Positions 23,715-31,443 of a stretch of 34,041 nucleotides of DNA are shown in pieces. The translations under genes and the position numbers were made by a program. This DNA is from UBA877 sp034436335. Lineage in GTDB: Bacteria; Chloroflexota; Anaerolineae; Anaerolineales; Villigracilaceae. Below the pieces are notes generated by a model. The model was given only the letters and a program-made list of their open reading frames with translations, had not been told where the DNA came from and ran no database searches. The stretch covers positions 1-34,041 of the forward strand of contig DAOTVO010000035.1 of assembly GCA_034436335.1 (NCBI GenBank). The letters run 5' to 3'. Position 1 is the stretch's first letter. Each line of letters starts with the position of its first letter.

Positions 23715-23964
23715 AAGTGTCTCCTCAATAGAGCCCTTGCAAAAGTCTCTTTAGCCACAGATTACACAGATTAACACGGATGGAAATAACCATTTCTCCA
23801 ACAATCTGTGTCATTCGTGGCAAAGAAGCCGCTGCAATGGCAGCGTTTGTATCGTTATGCAAGAAGTGATTAAAAAGTCTTAACACGGAATTTTAAGGGC
23901 ACCTTTTCTGCTTTTTAACCACCCTTAAGGGCTATCCAACATCACAGTTTTGTTAGGCGATTCT
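23715..23964. other. Intergenic region with a hairpin repeat
   Basis: 250 bases between the two lipoprotein genes on the minus strand, with no gene. It contains the CAGATT element 23754-23821 and the AT-rich promoter region of the FecR lipoprotein, although no clean promoter pair is visible. Confidence 0.5.
23754..23821. repeat. Hairpin element with CAGATT arms, copy 2
   Basis: GCCACAGATTACACAGATT (23754-23772) and AATCTGTGTCATTCGTGGC (23803-23821) are inverted repeats matching at 16 of 19 positions over a 30-base loop. The arm again contains two tandem 9-mers (CCACAGATT, ACACAGATT), as in the element at 880-951. Confidence 0.75.
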
Positions 23965-25047
23965 CTATGGTAAATTTTCGATGGTTAGCGAATATGAAAT
24001 CAGTTGCTGTGAGTTGCCGGAAGCCGCCAGGCGGAACTGATAAACATTCCCGGCAGGCATACTGAGACTCAGATTCTTGTCTCCGCAAACGAGCGTTCCC
24101 CAGCCGGCCAGCGGCGCGCCGCCGCGCCATAATTCCACGGAGAGCGCGCCGCCTGTGCAGGCAAGGCTGACCTGCAGGCGGGCTTCTGCGCCGGGCAGGG
24201 AGGCAAAGGGGATGAATTCGAGCCAATCCTCGGCGTCGCCTTCGGGGGCGGAAACCTGGCTGGAGTAGGTGAAACGCCGCGTTCCGACCGGCGAGAAGAC
24301 AACGCTCACGGCCGGGGCGGAGGCCGAGTCGCCGTCCGCCGCGGCCGGGCCGACGGTCGGGGTCGGCGTGACCGGCTGGGAGGTCGGGCCGGGCATGCCG
24401 GTCGCCACGGGCGCGCCGTATTCGTCCAGGACGGGCAACTCGCCAGCGCGGTCGGTCTCGATGTACTGCGCCGTCACCCAGCCAATGCGAGACGTACCGA
24501 TCGGGTACTCAATCTGAAACCAGGAGGCGCTCGAATTTCTGCCTTTCAGGATTACCAGCATCCCGCTTTCCAAAGTTCCGACAGTCTCAAAGGAAGTCCC
24601 CGGCCCGGCGCGGACGTTGAGGCGGGTAAGGACGCGTCCGTAAACGACGCCCGGCATTATGGTCTGGAGGGCGGTCGGTTCGGGCAAACTGACGTAACGC
24701 ACCGCCACCCAGCCGTAACCCTCGGGGGCGGAGGGGTAGAGGATGCGATACCACTGGCCGTCGTCGCTCTGCAGGGTGACCTGAACACTTTCGCCGCGGC
24801 CGAGCAGTCCCAGCGAGGAGTAGGAAGTCCCTGGGCCGGAGCGGACGTTCACTTCAGCAGTCAGTATCCCAACGAGAGGAACGGGGGTTGGGGTCGGGGT
24901 AAGAGTCGGCGGCGGTTCGGTCGGGGAGGGGGAGGCGGCAGAGGCCGTCGGCGAGGGGGGGAGTTCGGCCGCGGGAGCAGGCGTACTGCTCCCGCACGAG
25001 GCGACCAGCAAAGCAATTCCTGCCAGCAGGAGAAAAATCCGGTTCAT
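23965..25047 (-). CDS. SH3b lipoprotein with two SH3 domains and a PPC-like tail
   Basis: 360 residues from ATG 25047, which places the lipobox LVASC (Cys18) properly; a longer frame upstream has no signal peptide. A Pro/Ser/Thr linker covers 20-57. SH3b domain 1 covers 58-122 (AEVNVRSGPGTSYSSLG, GYGWVAVRYV) and SH3b 2 covers 133-198 (TRLNVRAGPGTSFETVG, IGWVTAQYIE). A second linker is followed by a beta-sandwich at 245-360 (GDAEDWLEFIPF, VSLACTGGALSVELW, PAGNVYQFRLAASG), like the PPC domains on secreted proteins. It is probably attached to the outer face of the membrane and binds envelope polymer. GGCGGTAGATTCTACCGCC just upstream is a palindrome that overlaps the initiation region. Confidence 0.87.
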   Translation of the reverse strand: MNRIFLLLAGIALLVASCGSSTPAPAAELPPSPTASAASPSPTEPPPTLTPTPTPVPLVGILTAEVNVRSGPGTSYSSLGLLGRGESVQVTLQSDDGQWYRILYPSAPEGYGWVAVRYVSLPEPTALQTIMPGVVYGRVLTRLNVRAGPGTSFETVGTLESGMLVILKGRNSSASWFQIEYPIGTSRIGWVTAQYIETDRAGELPVLDEYGAPVATGMPGPTSQPVTPTPTVGPAAADGDSASAPAVSVVFSPVGTRRFTYSSQVSAPEGDAEDWLEFIPFASLPGAEARLQVSLACTGGALSVELWRGGAPLAGWGTLVCGDKNLSLSMPAGNVYQFRLAASGNSQQLISYSLTIENLP

Positions 25048-25064
25048 GCGGTAGATTCTACCGC
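25048..25064. promoter_or_regulatory. Palindrome overlapping the SH3b lipoprotein start
   Basis: GCGGTAGATTCTACCGC is a 7-bp stem with a 3-base loop directly upstream of the minus-strand ATG at 25047. It could hide the initiation site or be an operator. Only one copy is seen. Confidence 0.35.
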
Positions 25065-25235
25065 CTTTCTCTTCCAATGAGGAGCCGCGCTCTTCAGGGG
25101 CGAAAAGCGCAGCAAATGTACATTGCTCTGAGCCTCCAAATGGGAGGGGTATGAACCGGGACAGTGAACGAGAGCCTGTTGCCTGCCGAAATGCTGGTGG
25201 ATTACGGGCGTGTTTGGGAACAAAAGCCCTGATGC

Positions 25236-25270
25236 AAAAAATCATCCCCTCCGTTGTCGAAGGGGATGAC
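25236..25270 (-). terminator. Terminator of the qcr operon
   Basis: On the minus strand TCATCCCCT pairs with AGGGGATGA over a 10-base loop, then TTTTTTGC. It lies 24 bases after the cytochrome c fusion gene. Confidence 0.9.
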
Positions 25271-25293
25271 TTTCTTCGAGATGAGGCCCCTGA

Positions 25294-26685
25294 TTATGGC
25301 TTTGGGCTGAGCGCCTGAGCCTCGGCGGCGGTGTTGGGGGCGCCGTTCAAAATCCAGAGACGCCACATTTCCACATATTTCGGGTCGAGCGGCTTGTTGG
25401 GCGGCATGGCGCGGATGACTTCGCCGTTCTTGCCGGTCTGTTCCTGTCCCTGGACGAGCAGGAGGAGCAGGCTGTTCGGGTCGCCGGGGACAACTGCCGG
25501 GCCGTTGTCGCTCATGCCCAGAATTTCATCATAAGTGGTCATCAGGTAATTGTTGTTGTCTTTGCCGGGGCGATGGCAGGAGAGACAGTAGCGCTTGACA
25601 AGCGCCGAGATGTGCACTTCGTAGGAGGGTACTTCGCCGGGCTGCAATTCGGGGATGGAGGACACAACAGCGTCGGCGGGCAGTTCGGCGCGGTCATCCC
25701 ACGAGTAGCGCATGAAGGTGACGATGTACTCGATTTCGCTCGGCCCCAGTTCGCCGCCGGCGGATTTGCCGAAGGGCGGCATGCCGAAATTGGGCAGACC
25801 GTAGGTGATGATGTTCGCCAGAGTCTCGTCAGTGTTGGTGTACATCAAGTCAGGGCTGTTGATGGGAGCAATTTCGCGGCCTTCGAGGCCTTCCACGCCG
25901 GTGATGACGGCCACTTCGCCCTCTGCGCCGTGACATTCGGTACAGTAGGTGGAATACAAGTCGGCGCCGAGGGTGAATTTTTCGCCAATCGTATTCGCCA
26001 CTGCGACCTCCGCAGCGGCGGGCGGGGGGAAGGCGGCCAGCGTCACGACGGCCAGAACGAGCATCAGCGCCGAGGCGCCCGCCGCCGTCCAGACCTGGGC
26101 GCGGCGCGCCGCGGCCCCCGCCTTGCGCGCCAGGGCGGTCAGTACGAGCAGAAGAATGTACGCCAGACCGGGGACAATCATGCCGGCGGCCAGTTGCAGC
26201 CAGGTGGCAGTCGTCAGGCGGCCGTTCTCATCTACTGCAGTGGGGATGGGGGCAATCATGGTCAGGGTAACCATGCTGACCACGAAGACGGCCATGATGG
26301 TAATAGCAAGGGTGCGGCGGGTGTAGTGCCGGTAGGGGTTTTTGTCCAGCAACGGCAGGAGGAACAATCCCACCAGAACAAGCCCCGGAATCAAGACGGT
26401 GGCAATCCACTCAATTTTGCCCAGCACCGGAATCTGCCCGTAGAGCGCCAGGAATTTGAAGAGGAAAAGGAAGTACCATTCCGGCTTGGGGACGTAGGAC
26501 GAGTCGCTGGGGTCGGCTTTCGGTTCGCTGGGGACGCCGACAAAGGTGGCGAGGAGGATGAGCAGAATGAAAATTCCCAGCGAGACAATCAGGTCTTTGT
26601 AGATGCTGTCGGGCCAGAAGCGTTCGCCCTTTTGCAGAGCGCGCTGATACTTTTCGTGGACGGCTTTCTTGAAATCTTCGTTCAT
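25294..26685 (-). CDS. Subunit IV-dihaem cytochrome c fusion of the quinol:cytochrome c reductase
   Basis: 463 residues from ATG 26685 with AAGGAG 7 bases upstream. Residues 1-220 match the C-terminal half of cytochrome b (subunit IV, PetD-like): the Qo motif PEWY (68-71) and five or six membrane helices, including LIVSLGIFILLILLATFVG, 95-112 and 125-145. After residue 230 comes cytochrome c domain 1 with CTECH (248-252) and Met302 as candidate axial ligand in NFGMPPFG. Domain 2 follows with CLSCH (367-371) and Met427 in RAMPPNKPL. The second domain ends WILNGAP, like the haem domains common in Planctomycetes. In Bacillus QcrC the same subunit carries one haem; here it carries two. It passes electrons from the Rieske protein to an acceptor, probably without a soluble cytochrome c. 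Confidence 0.92.
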   Translation of the reverse strand: MNEDFKKAVHEKYQRALQKGERFWPDSIYKDLIVSLGIFILLILLATFVGVPSEPKADPSDSSYVPKPEWYFLFLFKFLALYGQIPVLGKIEWIATVLIPGLVLVGLFLLPLLDKNPYRHYTRRTLAITIMAVFVVSMVTLTMIAPIPTAVDENGRLTTATWLQLAAGMIVPGLAYILLLVLTALARKAGAAARRAQVWTAAGASALMLVLAVVTLAAFPPPAAAEVAVANTIGEKFTLGADLYSTYCTECHGAEGEVAVITGVEGLEGREIAPINSPDLMYTNTDETLANIITYGLPNFGMPPFGKSAGGELGPSEIEYIVTFMRYSWDDRAELPADAVVSSIPELQPGEVPSYEVHISALVKRYCLSCHRPGKDNNNYLMTTYDEILGMSDNGPAVVPGDPNSLLLLLVQGQEQTGKNGEVIRAMPPNKPLDPKYVEMWRLWILNGAPNTAAEAQALSPKP

Positions 26686-26695
26686 GGAGCGCTCC

Positions 26696-27367
26696 TTAAT
26701 CTTCCTTGTCCGGGAAGGCAGATTCGCCGTGCTTGACGATGAGGAAAATATGCACGCCAATCAGAGCCACCAGCAGAGCGGGCAAAATCCAGATATGGGC
26801 GGAGAAGAAGCGGCTGAGCGTGAGGGCGCTCAGGTCAGGGCCGCCGCGCAAGGCTTTGAGGATGAACTCGCCCAGCAGCGGCGCAGAGCCGGCAATCGCC
26901 GTCCCGACGGTGGTGGCCCAGTAGGCTTTTTGATTCCAGGGCAGGAGGTAGCCGGTGAAACCCATGCCGAGGGTTAAGAGCAGGAGGCCGACGCCAATCA
27001 GCCAGGTCAATTCACGCGGATACTTGTAGGAAGCCGTGACAAAAACGCGCAACATATGGATGAAGACCACCAGCACCATCAGACTGGCACCCCAGTGATG
27101 AATGCCGCGCACCAGCCAGCCAAAACGGACGCCGGTCATGATGTACTGGATGCTGTCGTAGGCGTGGTCGGGCGAAGGGGTGTAATAGACGGTCAGGAAG
27201 ATGCCGGTGAGTCCCTGCATGAGGAACAGGAAGAGGCTGGCCGAGCCGAGGGTATTCCACCAGTTGCCTTTCGGCTCCGGGCGATCGAGGGTGGCCTTGT
27301 AGAGGTCATTTAACCCGAGGCGTTCATCAAACCAGTTGTAGAGGGATTTCCAGAAATTTTTGCGCAT
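26696..27367 (-). CDS. Cytochrome b6-like subunit of the quinol:cytochrome c reductase
   Basis: 223 residues from ATG 27367. Four membrane helices. Haem ligands His90/His91-His104 in GIHHWGASLMVLVVFIHML and His191-His206; the 15-residue step in helix D is the b6 type (mitochondrial b has 14). PRELTW and GYLLPWNQ are typical b6/QcrB motifs. In b6 and QcrB a cysteine in YCLGG holds haem ci covalently; the aligned residue here is Thr39 (WNTLGS), so this haem is absent or held without a thioether. The gene sits between the Rieske gene (4 bases) and the subunit IV-cytochrome c gene (10 bases) in one operon. Confidence 0.93.
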   Translation of the reverse strand: MRKNFWKSLYNWFDERLGLNDLYKATLDRPEPKGNWWNTLGSASLFLFLMQGLTGIFLTVYYTPSPDHAYDSIQYIMTGVRFGWLVRGIHHWGASLMVLVVFIHMLRVFVTASYKYPRELTWLIGVGLLLLTLGMGFTGYLLPWNQKAYWATTVGTAIAGSAPLLGEFILKALRGGPDLSALTLSRFFSAHIWILPALLVALIGVHIFLIVKHGESAFPDKED

Positions 27368-27371
27368 GGCG

Positions 27372-27866
27372 TTATCCTTCCGTGAAGAGAATGGAGACGA
27401 CGCCGTCTTCGACCTTGAGCGCCGCGCCCTCATACCGGTCGAGGGGGCGGGGCGGCGGCCCGCCCAGAACCTTGCCTTCGACGTCGAAGGTGGCATCGTG
27501 GCAGGGGCAGACGAAGGCTTGTTTGTCCTCGTTCCAGTTTACGCGGCAGGAGAGATGCGTACACACGTTAGAGAGAACAATCAGTTCGGTCTCGCTCTTG
27601 CGCAAAACAAAGACGCCATGACTGCTGGAGGTTTTTTCCCAGCCGTTGACTTTGGAACGGACGAAACTGACCAGCGCCGGTTTGCCGACCTGAAAGTTTT
27701 CCAGCGGGCCGAGCGGAATCCAGACCTCCTTGCTGCCCTCTTCCAGTGCGGGGTCAATCAAGTAAATGATGCCCGGAATGCCGATGACTGCGCCAATCAC
27801 GCCCCCTGCAGTAAAAGTCGCCAGTTTGATGAAATCACGCCGGCTGATGTGATGCGAACCTGTCAT
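27372..27866 (-). CDS. qcrA: Rieske iron-sulfur protein
   Basis: 164 residues. Tat signal SRRDFIKLA (8-16) with one uncleaved helix at 17-38, then the Rieske domain with CTHLSC (102-107) and CPCHDATFD (120-128). Cys102, His104, Cys120 and His123 bind the 2Fe-2S cluster; Cys107 and Cys122 form the usual disulfide. It is the high-potential electron acceptor of quinol oxidation in the bc-type complex, followed in the operon by the b6 and the cytochrome c fusion subunits. ATG 27866 has a strong GAGGAGG 5 bases upstream. The GGPPPRPLDRYE segment near the end is the family Pro-loop. Confidence 0.95.
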   Translation of the reverse strand: MTGSHHISRRDFIKLATFTAGGVIGAVIGIPGIIYLIDPALEEGSKEVWIPLGPLENFQVGKPALVSFVRSKVNGWEKTSSSHGVFVLRKSETELIVLSNVCTHLSCRVNWNEDKQAFVCPCHDATFDVEGKVLGGPPPRPLDRYEGAALKVEDGVVSILFTEG

Positions 27867-28047
27867 AAAAGCCTCCTCACCGGTTTATCATGTTTCAGAA
27901 ATTTCCAGTATGCTTGATTATAAAAACCTTTGCTTCTTTTCATGAGGAAATCTGGAATGAATAATCCATGAGTATTGTCACTATTAAGGTCTGATTTGAA
28001 AATGAGATAATTAGCCATCCTGTTGACATCACTACAAGGAGGTACGG
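27867..28047. promoter_or_regulatory. Divergent promoter region of the qcr and sdh operons
   Basis: 180 bases between two diverging respiratory operons. For qcr (minus) TATAAT lies at 27922-27917, without a good -35. For sdh (plus) TTAAGG (27984-27989) and GATAAT (28006-28011) are 16 bases apart. Regulation of the two complexes from this shared space is plausible. No clear FNR or CRP palindrome was found here. Confidence 0.4.
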
Positions 28048-28422
28048 ATGGGCTTAAAACGCACTGTCGGTCTGGGGACTGCCTTGCGCTACCGAGGGCA
28101 GGGCCCCATGTTAACCTTCATCTTACACCGCATTGGTGGCGTGGGCATGGTGCTGTTCGTTGGGATGCATTTGGCGGCTTCGTTTTTTGGGGGAAAGACC
28201 GGTGTTTTCCTGAACAGCATCTACGAACACTGGCTGTTCCAGATTTTCATCTACTTCTGTGCTTTGTTTCACGTTATCAACGGCCTGCGTATCACCATCC
28301 TCGACCTGTGGCCGAAACTCATCGAACATCAGCGCGAGGCCATCTGGCTGGAGTGGGCCGTTTTCCTGCCCATTTACGTCATTTCGGTCTTCCTGATGGT
28401 ACGCGCCGGACTGGGAGGGTGA
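28048..28422 (+). CDS. sdhC: Succinate dehydrogenase cytochrome b subunit SdhC
   Basis: 124 residues, three membrane helices (about 27-46, 62-83, 98-118). The SdhC signatures are HRIGG (27-31) and FHVINGLRITILD (74-86, candidate haem ligand His75). It anchors SdhA/B to the membrane and helps bind quinone and haem b. AAGGAGG at 28035-28041 sets ATG 28048. It is first of sdhCDAB, with one base between stop and next start. Confidence 0.88.
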   Translation: MGLKRTVGLGTALRYRGQGPMLTFILHRIGGVGMVLFVGMHLAASFFGGKTGVFLNSIYEHWLFQIFIYFCALFHVINGLRITILDLWPKLIEHQREAIWLEWAVFLPIYVISVFLMVRAGLGG

Positions 28423-28423
28423 C

Positions 28424-28852
28424 ATGAACCAGAAACGAACGCTTTCCTTCAAAGCGCGCGGCTTCGATTTCGAGACCACGATGTGGTTCTACACGCGCAT
28501 TTCGGCGCTGGCCATGTACCTGTTCGCTTTTATTGCCCTGATTGGCGCGTTGGCGATGGGGGCGCGCACACAGATGTCGCTGGTGGATGTCCTCCGCTGG
28601 AGTTTCATGCCCAACGCCAACCACGTGCTGAATACAAACATCCCCACGATTGACCCCTGGGTGACCGTCTTCTGGAAATTGACCGGCAGCGCCTTCGTCC
28701 TCTTCGCCGCCGGGCATGGACTTCACGGTTTGCTCAGCGTCATCGAGGATTATATGACCCTCCCCTGGCTGCGGCGCGCCCTGCGGATTCTAATTCTCTT
28801 CCTCTGGGCGGGCTTCAGTTATATCGGTATCTATCTGCTTTGGACTGCATAG
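28424..28852 (+). CDS. sdhD: Succinate dehydrogenase membrane anchor SdhD
   Basis: 142 residues with three membrane helices (about 25-45, 79-102, 117-138). RISALAMYLFAFIALIG and the block HGLHGLLSVIEDY (98-110; His98/His101, Asp109) match the SdhD pattern H-x-x-x-G-x-x-x-x-x-x-D, with a likely haem ligand in the second helix. It pairs with SdhC to bind ubiquinone or menaquinone. A 13-base gap separates it from sdhA. Confidence 0.85.
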   Translation: MNQKRTLSFKARGFDFETTMWFYTRISALAMYLFAFIALIGALAMGARTQMSLVDVLRWSFMPNANHVLNTNIPTIDPWVTVFWKLTGSAFVLFAAGHGLHGLLSVIEDYMTLPWLRRALRILILFLWAGFSYIGIYLLWTA

Positions 28853-28865
28853 GAGCCGTGAGATT

Positions 28866-30659
28866 ATGAAGACACATCAGTTCGAAGTCATCGTTGTCGG
28901 CGCGGGCGGAGCCGGCCTGATGGCCGGTCTCTACGCCTCCAAGAGCGCCAAAACTGCCATCATCAGCAAACTCTACCCGACGCGCTCGCACACCGGCACC
29001 GCCCAGGGCGGCATCGGGGCGGCGCTCGGCAACATTGAGGAAGACCATCCCGAATGGCACACCTACGACACGGTCAAAGGCTCGGACTATCTCGGCGACC
29101 AGGACGCCATCGAGTTCATGTGTAACGAAGCCCCCGGCATTGTCTATGAACTCGAACACATGGGCCTGCCCTTCGACCGCACCCCCGACGGCAAGATCGC
29201 TCAGCGTCCCTTCGGCGGCCACACCAACAACGTGACCGGCAAACCGGTGCGGCGCGCCTGTCACGCCGCCGACCGCACCGGTCACATGATTCTGCAAACG
29301 CTCTATCAACAGTGCCTGAAGAACAACGTCACCTTCTTCGACGAATTCCAGGTGGTGGACCTGCTCCTGGTGGACGGCAAAGCCGCCGGCGTAGTCGCCA
29401 TCGAACTGGCGACCGGCGAGTGGCATGTCTTCCACGCCAAAGCGGTCATCTTCGCCACCGGCGGACACGGGCGCATCTGGGAAATCACCTCCAACGCCTA
29501 CGCCTTCACCGGCGACGGCCCGGCCATCATCGCCCGGCGCGGCCTGCCGTTGGAGGACATGGAATTCTTCCAGTTCCACCCCACCGGCATCTACAAACTC
29601 GGCATCCTCATCACCGAAGGCGTGCGCGGCGAAGGCGGCGTGCTCATCAACGGCGCAGGCGAACGCTTCATGGAAAAGTACGCCCCGAAGGTCAAAGACC
29701 TGGCCTCGCGCGACGTGGTCAGCCGCGCCATCTACACCGAGATCCGCGAGGGCCGCGGCGTCAACGGCCAGAACTACGTCTATCTGGATGTGCGCCCCGA
29801 AACGGTCAACAAATACGCCGCCCTCGACGGGCGCAAGAACCTGGACGGCTCGCCCTACACCGTCACCGCCGAGCAAATCCTGGCCAAACTGCCCGACATC
29901 GTGGACTTCTGCCGCGTCTACCTGGGCGTGGACCCGGTCACCCAGCCGATGCCCATCCAGCCGACGGCGCACTACGCCATGGGCGGCATCCCGACCAACA
30001 AATACGGCGAGGTGCTCCGCGATGAAAAGAACACCGTCGTCCCGGGGCTGTACGCGGCGGGAGAGTGCGCCTGCGTCTCGGTCCACGGGGCGAACCGCCT
30101 GGGCACCAACTCGCTGCTCGACCTGGTGGTTTTCGGCAAGTACGCCGGTCTGCGCGCCGCCGAATACGCCAAAGGCGCCGACTTCCCCTCCCTGCCCGAC
30201 GACCCGGCCGGTTTCGCCCGCGCCCAGTTCGAGCACATCCGCAACGCCGATGGCAGCGAAAACGCCTTCGACATCGCCACCGAGATGAAAAAGGTCATGT
30301 TCAACGATATGGGCATCTACCGCACCGGCAAGGGCATGGAAAACGCCCTGCAGGTCGTGCGCGGACTGAAGGAACGCTTCCGCCACGTCCGCCCGACCGA
30401 CACCGGCTCGGTCTTCAACATGGAACTGATGAACATCTGGGAACTGGGCAACCTGCTCGACCTGGCGGAGGTGACCACCGTCTCGGCCCTGGCGCGCACC
30501 GAAAGCCGCGGCGGCCACTCCCGCGAGGACTATCCCGAGCGCGACGACCAGAACTGGCTCAAGCACACGCTGGCCTTCGTGGACGAGCAAGGCCGCATCG
30601 AGTTGAAGTACAAGCCGGTCGTCATCACCAAGTACGAGCCAAAGGTACGTACCTATTAG
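28866..30659 (+). CDS. sdhA: Succinate dehydrogenase flavoprotein subunit SdhA
   Basis: 597 residues, normal length. The Rossmann start VIVVGAGGAGLMAG binds FAD. RSHTGTAQGGIGAALGN contains the covalent FAD histidine (His42). The substrate site has HPTGIY (starting at His238) and RGEGGVLINGAGERFM, with the catalytic arginine region RDVVSRA. GGIPTN and NRLGTNSLLDLVVFG complete the FAD fold, and SRGGHSREDYPERDD is the typical C-terminal part. It oxidises succinate to fumarate and hands electrons to SdhB; fumarate reduction is also possible. The start has GTGAGATT rather than a strong ribosome binding site; its position right after sdhD and the N-terminal fit support it. Confidence 0.97.
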   Translation: MKTHQFEVIVVGAGGAGLMAGLYASKSAKTAIISKLYPTRSHTGTAQGGIGAALGNIEEDHPEWHTYDTVKGSDYLGDQDAIEFMCNEAPGIVYELEHMGLPFDRTPDGKIAQRPFGGHTNNVTGKPVRRACHAADRTGHMILQTLYQQCLKNNVTFFDEFQVVDLLLVDGKAAGVVAIELATGEWHVFHAKAVIFATGGHGRIWEITSNAYAFTGDGPAIIARRGLPLEDMEFFQFHPTGIYKLGILITEGVRGEGGVLINGAGERFMEKYAPKVKDLASRDVVSRAIYTEIREGRGVNGQNYVYLDVRPETVNKYAALDGRKNLDGSPYTVTAEQILAKLPDIVDFCRVYLGVDPVTQPMPIQPTAHYAMGGIPTNKYGEVLRDEKNTVVPGLYAAGECACVSVHGANRLGTNSLLDLVVFGKYAGLRAAEYAKGADFPSLPDDPAGFARAQFEHIRNADGSENAFDIATEMKKVMFNDMGIYRTGKGMENALQVVRGLKERFRHVRPTDTGSVFNMELMNIWELGNLLDLAEVTTVSALARTESRGGHSREDYPERDDQNWLKHTLAFVDEQGRIELKYKPVVITKYEPKVRTY

Positions 30660-30668
30660 GAGGCCGCC

Positions 30669-31370
30669 ATGGAAGTCACCCTCAAAATCTTCCGCTACAA
30701 CCCCGAAACGGACAAAAAGCCCTCCTACAAGACTTACAAACTGGAGGCTGTGGAGACCGACCGCGTCCTCGACCTGCTCGAAAAGGTGAAGGGCTACCAG
30801 GACGGGACGCTTTCCTTCCGCCGCTCGTGCGCCCACGGCATCTGCGGCTCAGACGCCATGCGCATCAACGGCATGAACCGGCTGGCCTGCAAGACCCTCG
30901 TCCGCGACGTGGGGACGCGCATCACCGTCGAGCCGATTCTCGGTCTGCGCGTGCTCAAAGACCTCATCGTGGACATGGAGCCGTTCTTCGACAATTACAA
31001 GAAGGTGCTGCCCTGGTTCATCAACAACGACCCGCCGCCGGAAAAGGAACGCCTGCAAAGCCCGGAGGCGCGCCTGCGCTTCGACGATACCACCAAGTGC
31101 ATCCTGTGCGCCTGCTGCACCACCTCTTGCCCGTCCTTCTGGGGCTCGGACGAGTACCTCGGCCCGGCAGCCTTCGTCAACGCCCACCGCTTCATCTTCG
31201 ACGACCGCGACCAGGCCGCCGGCGAGCGGCTGAAGATCATCAATGATGTGATGGGCGTCAGCCGCTGCCATACCGTCTTCAACTGCACGATGGCCTGTCC
31301 GCGCGAGATTCAAATCACCAAAGCCATCGGCGAATTGAAGATGGCCCTGGTGACGGGGAAGTTGGACTAG
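30669..31370 (+). CDS. sdhB: Succinate dehydrogenase iron-sulfur subunit SdhB
   Basis: 233 residues. The 2Fe-2S site is Cys54, Cys59, Asp62 and Cys74 (RSCAHGICGSDAMRING; the Asp variant is as in E. coli). The 4Fe-4S cluster is C144-x2-C147-x2-C150-x3-C154 (CILCACCTTSCP), and the 3Fe-4S cluster uses Cys200, Cys206 and Cys210. It carries electrons from SdhA to the quinone site at SdhC/D. TAGGAGG 5 bases before the start. A terminator follows. Confidence 0.97.
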   Translation: MEVTLKIFRYNPETDKKPSYKTYKLEAVETDRVLDLLEKVKGYQDGTLSFRRSCAHGICGSDAMRINGMNRLACKTLVRDVGTRITVEPILGLRVLKDLIVDMEPFFDNYKKVLPWFINNDPPPEKERLQSPEARLRFDDTTKCILCACCTTSCPSFWGSDEYLGPAAFVNAHRFIFDDRDQAAGERLKIINDVMGVSRCHTVFNCTMACPREIQITKAIGELKMALVTGKLD

Positions 31371-31387
31371 TTTTTTAGCCACACAAA

Positions 31388-31426
31388 AACGGGCAGTCCG
31401 GCTTGTGGGACTGCCCGTTGCTTTTC
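31388..31426. terminator. Terminator between sdhB and the M3 peptidase
   Basis: AACGGGCAGTCC (31388-31399) pairs perfectly with GGACTGCCCGTT (31408-31419) over an 8-base loop, followed by GCTTTTCT. A CAAAAA tract in front makes it usable from the minus strand. Confidence 0.85.
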
Positions 31427-31443
31427 TGCCAGCGCCGCCCCCC

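Noticed and set aside
28815..30836. Very long open frame on the minus strand across sdhA
   Set aside because: It lies exactly antisense to sdhA, in the mirror frame produced by GC-rich codon use. Its translation has no family motifs, while the plus-strand frame has all SdhA motifs.
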